Assembly (NCBI GenBank): GCA_028564675.1
Contig: JAOVVO010000422.1
Location: 1 to 64,000, forward strand
Origin: Onchocerca lupi
Lineage: Eukaryota; Nematoda; Chromadorea; Rhabditida; Onchocercidae
DNA: 64,000 nt
Direction of reading: 5' to 3'
Under the pieces are notes generated by a model. The model saw only the letters and a program-made list of their open reading frames with translations. It ran no database searches and was not told where the DNA came from. Below, in pieces: positions 10,871-23,727 of the stretch. Each line of letters starts with the position of its first letter. Positions within the stretch are counted from its first letter, which is position 1. The position numbers and the translations under genes were made by a program.

Positions 10871-13800
10871 CTAATTTTTCATAGTTGATGTTTCCAAGTC
10901 AACATTCGATTGCACATCAACACCTCGAACAAACAATACTTTTTTCAATTCATTGGATATATCGTTTAAAAAATTTAAATATTTCCAGAAACGTTCCAGA
11001 TGTACTGGTGGTTCTGGCATATTCATCAGTACCAGTGCAGCACTCGAACTACGTCCCAAGATTTCCTTGTTTAATTGTTGAGCTCTTTGCTGTTAAATTT
11101 TGTAATTTTCGATCTTCATAATGATTTATTTTTTCTTTGGTATAAGTTTAGAGAATTTTAAATTATTCTCATTGGAAAATGGAATAAAGTATTTCCAAGC
11201 ATTATATTATCGTAAGAGCATTGTACATGAAAAGACACAAATTAATGAGGATGAAATTTCTAGTTTTAACTAAAATGAAAAATTATTTTTTAATTTGAAT
11301 GTGTATTTTTATTAAGCTAAGTTTCAAATTTCGATTCGATGGTCTCATCTATCAAAAGTTATGTAGCAGTACAACTTAAATTAATGAATAAATTTTTTAT
11401 AAGCTTTACTGCTAAAAGTTATCCTGCATCATCATAATTAAACATGCTAGCATTTACCTAACACAAAACATTACCTGTTGTTCGTCCATTTTCATCAGGG
11501 AATTACTTCTTACCGAACTCGTTATAAGTCCATGAAATCCACTGTCTACAGCATTTTGTGCTGGTTTTCCATCAGGTCTCAAAATCAATGTCATCACTTG
11601 CTTGTTTATTAGATATTTTCAAAAATAATTCTCATTAATGTTTGCGCTTAAACTTGAAAGCTTAATTAGGTCAAAAGTTACGAAATAACTAAGATTTCAA
11701 AATAATATTCAGCATTCATAATCTATGCATGAAATTTGCTTCATTTATGGAATCTTTCAATCTCATCATAAGTAATCTTTAAGCTTGCTTATTTCAGTGA
11801 TAAATCTCTTGACGGGAAATTTATTCAACATTGTGGGAGTAGCAAAAGGTACAAGTTCATGGTGTATTTATCGTACCAAATTAAGACTTAAATACATGAA
11901 ACTTAACATTTCAAATATAATTCACTACATTACACCGTAATTATTTTCCTTTATCAAAAGCTCGACATGTGGCAAAATATTAGAGCATTTTCTTATTTAC
12001 ATAATAAATCATTACTCAAATTGAGTTATTTCCCAACACTGATTTTTGCTAAAATAAAATTTTATGGTGATTTCTTACATTCCAATCAATCGTTTTAGAT
12101 ATGAAAATAACGATTTGTCGTCAGTTTTATAGTATCTTCGTTTTATTTGTAACGATCTAAGTTGCAGATAATCTAATATAATCCAAGACTACAAACGAAA
12201 AAAAAAATATTTCGTTTAGTTTATGAATTTTTCATACATTTTGGATTTTTCTCAAATTAAATATTTATTAAAAAAAAAAAAAAGTTTTGTTTAATAAATT
12301 TCTGACTTTTTACTTTTGATACTTTGGATATTTGTTAAAAATTCTAAGTAATAATTCTTGCAATAATGTGAAGTTTTTCAAAAGTCTTCAAATAAAGCGT
12401 AATTAATGGTGGAAGTGCATTTTTTTTTTTCAAATTGATATAAATAAATAAATTGAGTACACAAATTAACTAAATGGATGGCTGGTAGAAAGTAGTTAAA
12501 TATGAAAATTAATTGAAAACAAAGGCTGACATCAGCTCGTATAAATTCAATTTTGGATATTAAGTAGTGATTATCAATTAGCCAGAGAAATAAGGCTTTC
12601 TCAATTCGTTTGATGTCATCTTCAATATCCACCACCACAAATAGACGTAACTTTGCTTTATGCCAAATTTTATGCTTCTTCAACATTTTTGCAACCATTA
12701 GCAACACATCACCATTATCGATAATCCACCAAATATCAATCGTTTCATTTGATTCCACTGGCTATGAAACGGCTAATTAATGGATGATAAACGTTTTAAG
12801 TTCTTAAAAGTTTATTCCATTGATCTGTTAATTAATAATTTCTGTTTAATTATCTGAGAGTTTCAAAAGTTGGCGAAGTTTATTTTGACGATTGATCTAT
12901 AATAAATTAAAGAATATGAATATATTAAGTAAGTAATATTTTCCGAATATTTAGAAATTTGAAGTGGAATTTTTAAGAAATTTAAGTATTGAAATTCTAA
13001 ATTTGAATTACCGATATTTTTAGCGGAAAAATACCCTTAACAACAACCAAATTACAGTGCTGAACACAGACGCGATGCATATGGTAATGATAGAGCAATG
13101 AGTCCGGTAAACCTCTTAAAGCTGCTCTGAAGCAATCAATACGATGAGCTCAAAGAATTAATTGCAAAAATTTTAAATTAAAATTCCATGAAGATTTGAA
13201 TGAGCTTTTATGGAATTTTAAAATAAAATGGAATTAATAATAATAATATAAATCAACTGTGATGGATATTCGATTATAACTGTATTTGATTGAAAAACTC
13301 CCAAACCACAACAACTTGCTAATGCGGATGCAATTGAATGCAAGGAACTAATCTGGAAACCATTTTAATTACCGTCAAATTATTCAACAATTGGATTAAA
13401 CAAAATGATTTATTGCTGACATCTTAAAATGATTTCACTCTTAATATCTTAAATTATTATATAACATAGCTATTATAAGAATAGACTTAATTATTTTTCA
13501 TTAATTTTATTTACATCGTATTTTCATTTATGAGATGGATTTCATACTATGTAGAATCATAATAAAATCTTGATGATCTTAAGATTGAAGACTTGAGTGG
13601 AAATTTGCAGATAATTTTCGGAAATTGTCGCAAAGGTATCTATGCTGCTAATCGATTTTCGAGTTTTATTCTTCAGAGTAACAATATATTTTCCGATTAT
13701 TATTCGTTCATTAATCGCAATTATTAAGAATAGCATACTTTTTGGTACTTAAATTGTGTAGCATATCCAGATAAATCGATATATTCCATATATTGTCGGG

Positions 13801-16800
13801 CTGTTCGCACATCTTCTGAGCCAATATTTTCCTGATCGCCCGTATCGCGAATAAGTGATAAGCAAAGTGCACTACGATCTGGAATAAGCAAGCATTGTTC
13901 GAAATATTGAATTATGATAGAAGAACGAAAAATTCCGAATGAACCGAACATCGATTACAGAAGCCTTGATCGCTCAAAGACAGTTATTGGATTAAATATT
14001 CTGTTTAAATATGCGATTCAATCTTTTCAGCAAACATTATTATTATCAATTAAGGCCTGGCGGATTTTCGAGTAAGAACCAACTAAATTTCAAAAAACAT
14101 CTTTTCTTCTCCTTCTTTTTCTCCTAACTTTCTGTTATCCAAACGAAAAAAGAAAAAAGAAACCAATCAAACTATACTTTGTGATAAAATTTTAGCCATC
14201 CGTAGAAGATTGTCGCAAGGTGCAGGAAATCTTGTGAAAACAATGCATCGAGGTTTTGAACCAAACTCTTCGACCATCCTTGAAAAATTAAAAATTCAAC
14301 AAATAATTTCAAACCAAATACTTTATATCATGATGAATGAGAAAGGTGCAATCACTCCAGCTAACTTCAATTTGCTAATTTCATATCATTCTTCCATTTA
14401 GACAACTAGGAATCTGAATGATCTATCAGTTAATTTCAATCTTGTTTTGTAATAGAAAAATTTTATCCCATGGCTTTTCCAAACAATTGTCAATAAAAAC
14501 GAAAATCTATAATTATCAAGACGGTAGATTTCCTCTTCCGGAAATCCAAAATAGCCTAGATCTCTAAAAAAAAAAAAAAAAAAAAATATTAACAACCATA
14601 CCCTGCAGTACTTTTTTGAGTTGATGAATATAACAACATGTTAGCAATATCAACGACAATAGCATATGGAGTACCACGATGAAATCGTCTTCTGTGTAAT
14701 GGAAATATTATATAAATTAGGATTGCAATGGTACTTACTATCATACCAATTTGTGGTTTACACCCATAAAGCATTATAGCGCAAGCAATAATGCCAAGCA
14801 TGCCGAAGAATGACCGGAAGAATCGGAATGTTGGTTGAAAACTGAAATATTGAAAAAATAAGTGGCAGAAATCCGATAAAATTTCGGATATTTCTGATAA
14901 AAAATGTATAAGAAATGGATTTCGGAATCAGTATTGAAAGATAGCTATAACCAAGATCATCAGAACTACTTATTATTCAGATAAATTTGTCATTATCCAC
15001 TTCTTATTGATCTAACTGCTACCAAGTCAATTATAACGTCCGAGCAACCAAGACAATATATCATTTATATATAAAAAGTCCAAATTGATTTTTTATAATT
15101 ACAAATTAAGCGTGAAGGGAAGGATAAATTATTCTTTATCAATTAATGCAAGCGGTAGTAATTGAAGTGTTTGAATTTGAAATATTTTATTGAAAAGTTT
15201 TACGACTTTTACACAAGACTTTCTAAAGTTGCTTTCATACCTGGGAAAATTAAGCGTTGAGCAAATGGTTGTACCAAGATTAATTGCAATTAATGCAACC
15301 AGCATGCAGCTACTTGAAATAATCGAAATATAATCCAAGTTATTGACAAACAAATATGGCAAAGTGAGAAAGGCTGTTATCACAATAGCAATTAATTTAC
15401 GCCGTTTGCTAGTTCGCTGATAGAAGAACCGCGGTAGTGGGATGGTATGACTGGTGATAATGCTTAGCAGTAAACTTTTAGCCGCTTGAAAACAAATGAA
15501 AGATCAAGAAATTAACGGAAAATAAAGAAGCAATTCACAACTATACAAACACAACAGACACTAATTAACCTGCTCAGCAATGACCAAACATCAGTGACCA
15601 ATAGTGACACTGCATCAGTGTACACGATGAGCATAAAAATACTTGGAAAACAGGCGAAAAATAGTTCAATTGTTCGAAATTCTCATTACTTTTGCTTTAT
15701 TGAAAAAACTGCTCTGTTCTTAATTGTATATACTTTCAAAGCAATGATTAATTTATGATTTTTATTATCTCATTTCTTAATTTTTTCGATCAAAAAAATT
15801 AATAATTCATTTTATTTAATCAAGAAAAAATTGCTAATTTATCAATGATTAAATAGCATTGTTCATGGCATATTGGCATATCTTTTGCACTTTTATTTAT
15901 GTGATTTTCAATGCCATTAATTAATAATTTAATATTAATTTAGTTATTTTTATTGTCTCTTTCTTAAACGCTTCTAAATGATTTTCGTCAATTTGATTTG
16001 CTCAATTTGTTATCGACAAAAGATATATTTACTTTTTTGTTAATAACTTTGATAATTAGATGCTTCTTGCATTCAATATGCAATCATCGTAGTCTGATTT
16101 AGAAAGAAAAGAAAAAGTCAATTTTCACTAATAAATTTAATTAATCGATAAATAATTAAATTCGAAGTAAACAACTTACTATACATACTCTGAATTGCAG
16201 CAGCAATTGACATCAGTATTAAACCAATGATAAGCATTATTGGGCGAGAAATCTAAAAAAAAAGAGAAAGAAATCTCTAAATTCGAAATCATTTCATTCA
16301 ATTAATGTTTGATAAAACTTTGTAAAATTAAAATATATTTTTTTTTCAAGAAAGTTTAGAAAAGTAATAACCGTAAAGATGATCGGAAAACTCGGATAAG
16401 TTCCATATCCAAATTTATCTAATAATAGATGACGTTCTATGCCAAGTGCCAATGCACAAGCTGATAATGTTATTAACTGTAAAATAATTGTTTAAGATTT
16501 TTGTTATAACAAATATGCGAGTAAAAATGTTTTTCTTTTAAAATTAAGAAATGTGAAACTTCTTAAAATTTTTAAAAGGCAAAATTTCTCACCAAAAGCA
16601 TTGTTAGCAAGCTGCTAAATATTCCGGTAGGGATATTTTTGGTTGGTGATTTTACCGTCGATGAAATATTAATACCACAAATACTACCCGTAAATAATGG
16701 TAATAGGAGAAGTGCACAACCGGTAATTGATGCAAATTTTATATTATCCTGAGAAAGAGAAAGGATCAAGTAATTCTCGACATTGATTCTTGAAATTCTT

Positions 16801-19800
16801 AAAAATTTTCGAAGACTTTCTTTTGCAACTTTCCAGAAGGAATTTACGAATTTCAGAGCTTCAATAAGTAAAAAAAAAAAATTTATTCTTGATTTTTACA
16901 TGCATCAATTTATCAAGTTGCCGTTTTGTTAAAATAATTTAGTTTATGTCTAGATAGAGAAAACGAAGATCAATTAAACTTTAAGTATATTAGTAAATGA
17001 ATGCCGTGAGGACAATATAATATGTGATTTCTCTGATTTCTAACTTCTGTTTGATTTCAGAATCTTCAGGGAAGATCTAATCGTCTCTCTCTTTCTATAA
17101 GTTTTAGTTCACCTCATGATGAGTTTTATGAATTTTCCAAATATTTCAATGAGAATTCAACTAACACCGGTGAAGATACTCTCAAAGAAATATATGTCAT
17201 AGATGATATCTCGCCAATCAAAACTTCTTATATTGCTAATATCAATGATATGATATTGCAAATTTGATTTGAACACTTTGAAGTTCCATTCAAAAGTTTT
17301 CAAACGAAAATTGCTCCATGGACAATCGACTATACTATTGGAAGTACAATTCATTGCATGGAACGGATATCTGAGAAAAAAGAATGTGATATTTTTCGAA
17401 ATGGACAAGTGAATTTAAGCTGAGGAGAAGATTTAAAATAAGTGAAATAAACTAAAATGAATTTCTCAATTTCTTAAGCTAAATCTGAAAATGACTTTGT
17501 GATCGAGTATGCTAATTTGTTTATGATCTGAGAAAAGTAATTTTTTTATAAAATAAAAATTGTTAAAGATTGAAATCTATTCTCAACCTTTACTTTACAA
17601 AGAAATTAGCCTAATAAGATCTGTTTACCCAAATTTTTTTCGGTGGATCACAAAAGATTATTTAAAGTAGAGAATGATGTAGAAATCAATCCTACTTAAT
17701 TTTTTTCTTTGAAAGAAAGAATTGAATGAATATTAAAAATGAAGCTAAACTGAAATTAAAGTAAAATATAGCAGCGAGCAAACAATTTGAGAAGTAGTTT
17801 GATTTCAAAAATAAAAAAATATTATATCTCAAAAAAGTTTAAAAGTCTATAAAAATATCACAAAAACTGTAAAAGATCAATCGATAAAATTTGTTAATTT
17901 ATGGTTCATTTTGTTATCTCTTTTATATTTCCTTCGTTTAAATCATTGATCTAATTCAATTGTTAGTTTCTGCTTGATTCACCAATTATTCATAATATTA
18001 TTTACTATTGATTCAAATTTCATAAAAATGTTTACATTTGTCACATTCTAAAAAAGTATTTGTACTTATAAACAAGTTTTTGAAAATTATGAATTTTGAA
18101 TTTTCCTATAATTAAAGCATTTTGAAGAGGAACTATTTTTCATAATTTACTCGCAAAAATGTTTCATATCAGATGGCTGAACAGTTGCGGCACTTATTGA
18201 TGATACTGTTGTATAGTTTGGCGACAGATAAAGTAGCACTGGGACCTGATCATAATAACGATCTTCTGGAAAATTTAAATTTCGAATAATCATTGCTCTT
18301 TTTTAAGACAAAAGAATTATCATCCATGATAAAATATATTTGAATGATAGATTTTGACTAATTTTTTTCTATCTTCATTTTCATTATTTATATTGATTAC
18401 ATTATGTCAAATTTCATTATTAAGCATTAATCAAAAAATTATACCCGTATAATTAGTTCTCTGAGAATGTAATTGCACGATTCAAATTCATTAAATCATA
18501 CGAAACATTGATGAAATAAAGTAAAATAATGTATCCAAAATAAATATTGTCTTCTCAATTTATTTGATATATGATATAAAAAGGAAAATCATATTTTCTA
18601 GCACATATTAAATAATAAGCCGAATAAAAAAGGATGTAATTTACTTGGAATTATTTCGATGGGTTCATGGATGCATCGCAAATCGATATCCTGTTGAATG
18701 ATCTTTGTAATGGCGGAGACGAAAATATGAACAAGTAAAATGGCAAATATTGTAAAAGGTATCCAACAAATCCCTGGAAGATAACGTTCATTAATGAATG
18801 AAATAATTGGTAAATTTATGGATAAGTTGTCTACTATCACTTCTGTATCTTTTTAATATTTATTTAACTAAAATCATACTTTAACCTAACCATTGCATAC
18901 GGTATAACAGATACAGTAGTGCTACCGCAAAATCTAACGATTGTTTTTGACTTATTAGTGATATCATAAGAGATAATGTTTCTTATTACTGATATCATGA
19001 TTCCTAAACACTTGAAAAGGTTCTAAGTAGCAAATATGAAGGATAAAAAAGTATATGATCATATTTTTCTTCTCTTAATTTTTCAGTTTTTTAAAAATTT
19101 CTCATCTCTTCAAAAGAAATCTCACATTTGACGATTCGCTTTCCAAAGCTATTAAACAGAGTTATAAGAATCAAAAAGGCAGTAAGCAAGATAAGATGTA
19201 TATAATACGGTTTCTTATACAATTCTTGCATAGTTTTGCGATTCTAAAAAAAAAAATTTTTACATAAACTTTAATTAATGAATTTAGTTCAAATTCCGGC
19301 AGTTTCTGAACTAATTTTTGTGCAGTGATTTGAATAATAAAGCTCTTGTGGTAAATGATTAGTAATGTTAATGATGAAATCATTCAGTCGTGATAATTCG
19401 GTCATAAGTTTTCTTAAATTCCATTCTATATAATTAGTGATAATGATTCAACAAGCAATCATCATTCTAAACTTCCGTTTTTTTATGTAATTTTTCTAAA
19501 ATTCATAATTTATTTTAAAATTCCATTCAAGTATGAAATAAACTTTTGCTTACTTTGTTCTTTAACTATTCGAAGCAAGTTTTCTCAAATTTCATTTCAT
19601 ACATTTACAAAAAAGAAAAAAAGAGTATAATCACTAATTTAAATACGTGAAAAGTCAATTTATGAATTTTAAAAATCACAACTAAAAATTGGAGTCAGAT
19701 AAAAATACTGAAATTATTTAATCAATTATTTTTTATTTCAGCAGCAAAACTTATGTTTGGCTTGTGTATTTTAAAACATAATTAGTAGGTTCCCAATTAA

Positions 19801-22131
19801 ATATCTTGTTCGAGTTTATAGGTACAGAAAAAGCCTTCGTGATGATTTAAATCATGCACTTAGATGTATTTAAAACTTAAAATTCTGCTTGATTTCTTAT
19901 TTTTTGCTTCATTTATTCTACATATTACCGGTCCAGATTACGATAGAAACACTGAAAACTTTTACTAACATTTCCAAATGCAAGCTTCACCAAATCTGGT
20001 TGTATAAAATTTGGCGTCAGAATATATTGCTGGATTAGCTGAGTACATATTGTTAAGCATATTCCAGTAAAACCACAATTTGCTAAGCAAAGCATCACTC
20101 CAACTGTAATAATAAATCTTAAGTTATGAATGAAACTTTAAAAATCTTCTAGCAATTAAGAAAGTTTGACAATGCTTTATGAAATGCACAAATAGATAAT
20201 TGGAAATAATTACTGAAAAATATATGTATTATATAACGCGACAAGTGCAAATGCACATTCATTTTATTTGTATTTCGTCAACAAATTCAATATGAGCTTC
20301 TACGTGAATAACGTGAAACTAATTTTCGAAATACATATGCGCTGTCAATTCTAATTTATTGCATTAATGGCAAACTTATTTGTTTACTTAAAACTATATT
20401 TTGAAGTTAAATGGAATTAACATAACACTAACAAATAAGATCTCTTTAATTCATTCTGAATTTCCCCTTATTTCATCCACTTGTCACTTAAGATTCTTTG
20501 ATATTCGGTCACTGTTAGTTAATTAATTATTAATTAACTAGGTTAATTTGCCTACCAACAAGCGCTATTCGATTGCCCAAACTGTAAGCAATTGTGGTGA
20601 ATGGACCACCATATAAACGATCACTTCCGTTTGTTGCAATTGCTGCAATCGAAAACGACGAGAATAAGATCTAAATGTAAAGAATGGAAATTTATTTTAC
20701 TTCTATACATCAAAGCAGCTTAATTAATAAATTTATTGGATAAAAAGTAGGATTTTTTTTTTTTTTTTTTTTTGAGAAGTCTGCATCTTGTAATCCGGAT
20801 TTTCATATTAAAGCCGTTAATCATGAAATATGATACAATGAATAAATTAGATAGTCATTCTTTGGAAATCTTCGTTCAATATTAATGGTGAATTTAAAAT
20901 AAGAAAAAATTTTTTAACTGAATTTAAAAATGAAATTTCAAAGTTCATTATCTTGAAGGATTACAATGAATGCAATACATAGCAAAGTACCGCTGTAAAG
21001 ACGAGAAGAATTGTAACTGCCGTTAAACTTAAACTCAGAACACCAACAATCCACGGTAAACGAAGAAATATTAGAGCAAGCAGGAGAATATTTTGCATAT
21101 AACTGATGTAAACACCCGAGAAAACTCCCAAAGTTCCGCGACCATACGATGGATTGTCATCCTGCAAATTGTTATAAACTATGACATGATAATGCTTTCT
21201 ATAAGTTAAGCACATTTTATTTATATAAATTCAGTTCTAACAAAAAGTAAATCGGGTGAATGTGAACAGACAACGTTATCTCTTACTTGCACAGGAACAG
21301 TATTTATAATACGTCGTATATTATGTCTCATCGTGGATAGACTTTTTCGGAATCGAAATACGAATGAAGTATTTTTAGCATTTACAACTGCAACAAGGTA
21401 TGAATGTCTTTGTTTATGCATCTTCTAATAAAATTGAAATTTAAAAAAATAAAAAATGAAATATTACAATAATGGAATGTATTAATAACTGATAACATAA
21501 TAGAACAATAGATTAGAGCATCCATTGAATTTATTAGTATTCTAATTCCGATTTCATTATGGATAAATCTTATAATGCCAACTGTCACATTTCTACTTTT
21601 TTTTTCAAAAATTAATGGATGCAGATATGGCAATTATAAAACATTTAATAGAATGTCTCAAATCTAAAATCGTCAATTTGCTAATGATGATTCGAAGTTC
21701 CGAGCTCCTGTCTCTTTTCTGAAATACATTTATTTGTCCTCTCTACTAAGGGTCTCCGAGAATTCATCTGCATAATATGATATAAATATTATTTAAGCTT
21801 AAAACTAATTTGAGGTACTACATTTTCATCTTCTCATACCATTTCGTACTAGTCACTTAATTCATAAGTTCATGCCAGTATAGTATCTTTTAGTTACGGT
21901 ATTATAAAGTTTCATGAGATAATTTAATTTTATTACTGAATATAATAAGTAGTTGAAATATAAATGATGAAAGTGTACGTAACCTTCATCCGAACTCTCC
22001 TCCTCTGATAGATTTTCCTTAGGTGTGTCAACCAATGTTAAGTTGTTCATTTTATGGTAATTACTGTCTCCAACTTCTTCGACATTTCCATCTTTAGCCG
22101 ACACTTCTTTTTCAGCGATCAATTTCCTCAT
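10871..22131 (-). CDS. divergent K-Cl cotransporter-like protein (SLC12 family)
   Basis: This is a cation-chloride cotransporter of the KCC branch, a plasma-membrane protein moving Cl- with K+. Phase-consistent exons: 22131-21984, 21387-21287, 21161-20991, 20670-20556, 20103-19970, 19243-19126, 18773-18645, 18265-18151, 17370-17166, 16748-16593, 16476-16372, 16252-16180, 15484-15241 and 14841-14602. After an unresolved part come about 13951-13749, 13126-13012, 12761-12531, 11600-11475 and 11065-10871. Landmarks are FLRLPWIVG (TM1), SIAAIATNG, LFTGSICGINIS with NIPTG (TM6), a Cys-containing loop (17.2-18.3 kb) between TM5 and TM6, and the C-terminal ETIDIWWIIDNGD and LVLMNMPEPP blocks. The last two favour KCC over NKCC. 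Family-conserved residues differ in places: GGPFTTIAYSLG replaces the usual GG(S/A)YYxISRSLG. The start is the ATG at 22131. A phase-compatible exon between 14602 and 13749 could not be fixed. Length is about 1000 aa. Confidence 0.85.
13749..14563 (-). other. unresolved exon region of the SLC12 gene
   Basis: Frames 14563-14400 (ending DRSFRFLVV, like the family's WRPQVLVL) and about 14290-14165 look like cytosolic-domain exons. The frame 13951-13749 (GIFRSSIIIQYFEQC onward) aligns with the KCC segment following GLTIVG. That last frame has an in-frame TAA at 13957-13955, with no AG between it and the conserved residues. The first downstream AG would remove the conserved part. Possible causes are a non-canonical acceptor, an assembly error or a damaged gene. 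Confidence 0.5.
20516..20540. other. 25-base AT-rich palindrome in SLC12 intron
   Basis: Twelve bases pair perfectly around a single central base. It lies in the intron just beyond the exon ending at 20556. Its composition makes chance plausible. Confidence 0.5.
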
Positions 22132-23708
22132 TCACTTAAAATGCAACCTCTTTCGATGTGAGTTCCAGCAACAATGAATGTCTTCTCTGTTCCTTCAAAA
22201 AAATAACTGAAAACAGCGGATGGAAACTATGGTTGATCATTTGACGCTAATTGGACTTCTAATATGAAAGTTAAATTTAAACTGAGCATTGTACTCCATA
22301 TGTATCACAAAAACATTCTGTTATGAAGTCTTGAATGCTAAGCGTTTCTCTTTATCTGAAGGAAATGTAAAGTATATTTTGTATTGTATCATCTTTGTCT
22401 AATAATAATCGATAGTTGATAGTTTTAAAATTATTGCATGTAGATTTAAATCGTTTGATTGAATTGAATTTTCCAACGTTGCAGATAGAAACAAAAGATA
22501 AAAATCATAGATATCCCACAAAAAGCACTTAATTTAATTTCAAAAAATCTTTTTATTCTAAATTTCTTATAACTTTTTCTTCTTTCTCTTTCCTTTTTTT
22601 TTTTACAAATACAAAGTTTTGAAATTAGGAAATCATTTTATCGCAAAGTAAAATCATAAATTAAAATCTTTATAGTCTTTTACAGAATTTTATAATTTTT
22701 TCCATTGATAAATTGTTAGACTGCTTGATTTAAATAGTATCATCTAAGTAACATCTATGAGGAGAATTAATTGAATGCTTATTAAAAACAAAAAAAGAAA
22801 AGATATGTAATACATAGATTTGATAACCTTCCTCATTATGATATTACGATCTCATACAGTAAGAAATTGAAATGCTTATATTTGTGAATGCATTTGCATA
22901 ACATCGAAATGTATATCAAAAATTATATCCATACAAAATCTATCCAGATAAATGTAATATGTAAATCCGAAGTAAATAAATCCAATACGTAGATCAAAAG
23001 TGAAAAAAAAAAAGGAAAATAAAAAAGTTATTTCATGAAATGAGGACTAGATAGATTAATTAAACGTGACGACTCAATAACTAAGGTTGTGCGAATTCGG
23101 TGTAGTCCATATGTTGCTGACCTTATCGAAAATCTTAAACTTGGTGTTATCGAAAGATTAATTGAATTGAATCGATCAACAATTTAACACAATCATCGTT
23201 ATCAATCGGTATTTCTTACAAGTATATTGAGTTAAAACAAATTTTATCGCGGTTATTGATAAGATGGTTCTCAAACCGATAACATGACATACGGTGGTTG
23301 ACAATGGTAATCGACCTTGCATTCACCTCTTCTTTACATGGTACATTACATGGGAGCGTGATGAGCGATACTGGATTCTTCAGGTTAGGGGGGTTAGAAA
23401 CTTCTGAAATTCTTGGTGTTTAATTTTTCATGTAAAAGTACGGTTTTTTCAAATTTATTTCGTATAATTCGATTTTTTGTTTTATTAAACTGATGTATAT
23501 ATGTTTCTCTTGTTATTATTACTGTATTCATGCTTATTTTTGCTCATATTTATTTACTTATTTTCATTTTGTCACAAAATTGCTCACATATTCAATCATT
23601 AATGATCTTATTTATGTATATGTCGCGAAAGCATTAACACTCGTATTTGTAGCTGAAGTGCTCATCTGCATGCATATTTTTTCACTCATATAAAAAAGCT
23701 TCATTTCA
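22132..23708. other. intergenic region between divergently transcribed genes
   Basis: These 1.6 kb separate the start of the minus-strand transporter from the start of plus-strand ZRANB2, so they should hold both promoters. I see A/T runs but no open frame, repeat family or RNA gene. Confidence 0.5.
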
Positions 23709-23709
23709 G
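23708..23709 (+). promoter_or_regulatory. possible trans-splice acceptor of ZRANB2
   Basis: TTCATTTCAG ends 18 bases before the ATG at 23728, in ideal nematode acceptor context with no upstream coding exon. It fits spliced-leader addition. Confidence 0.5.
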
Positions 23710-23727
23710 TTTAAGACATATTGTGAA

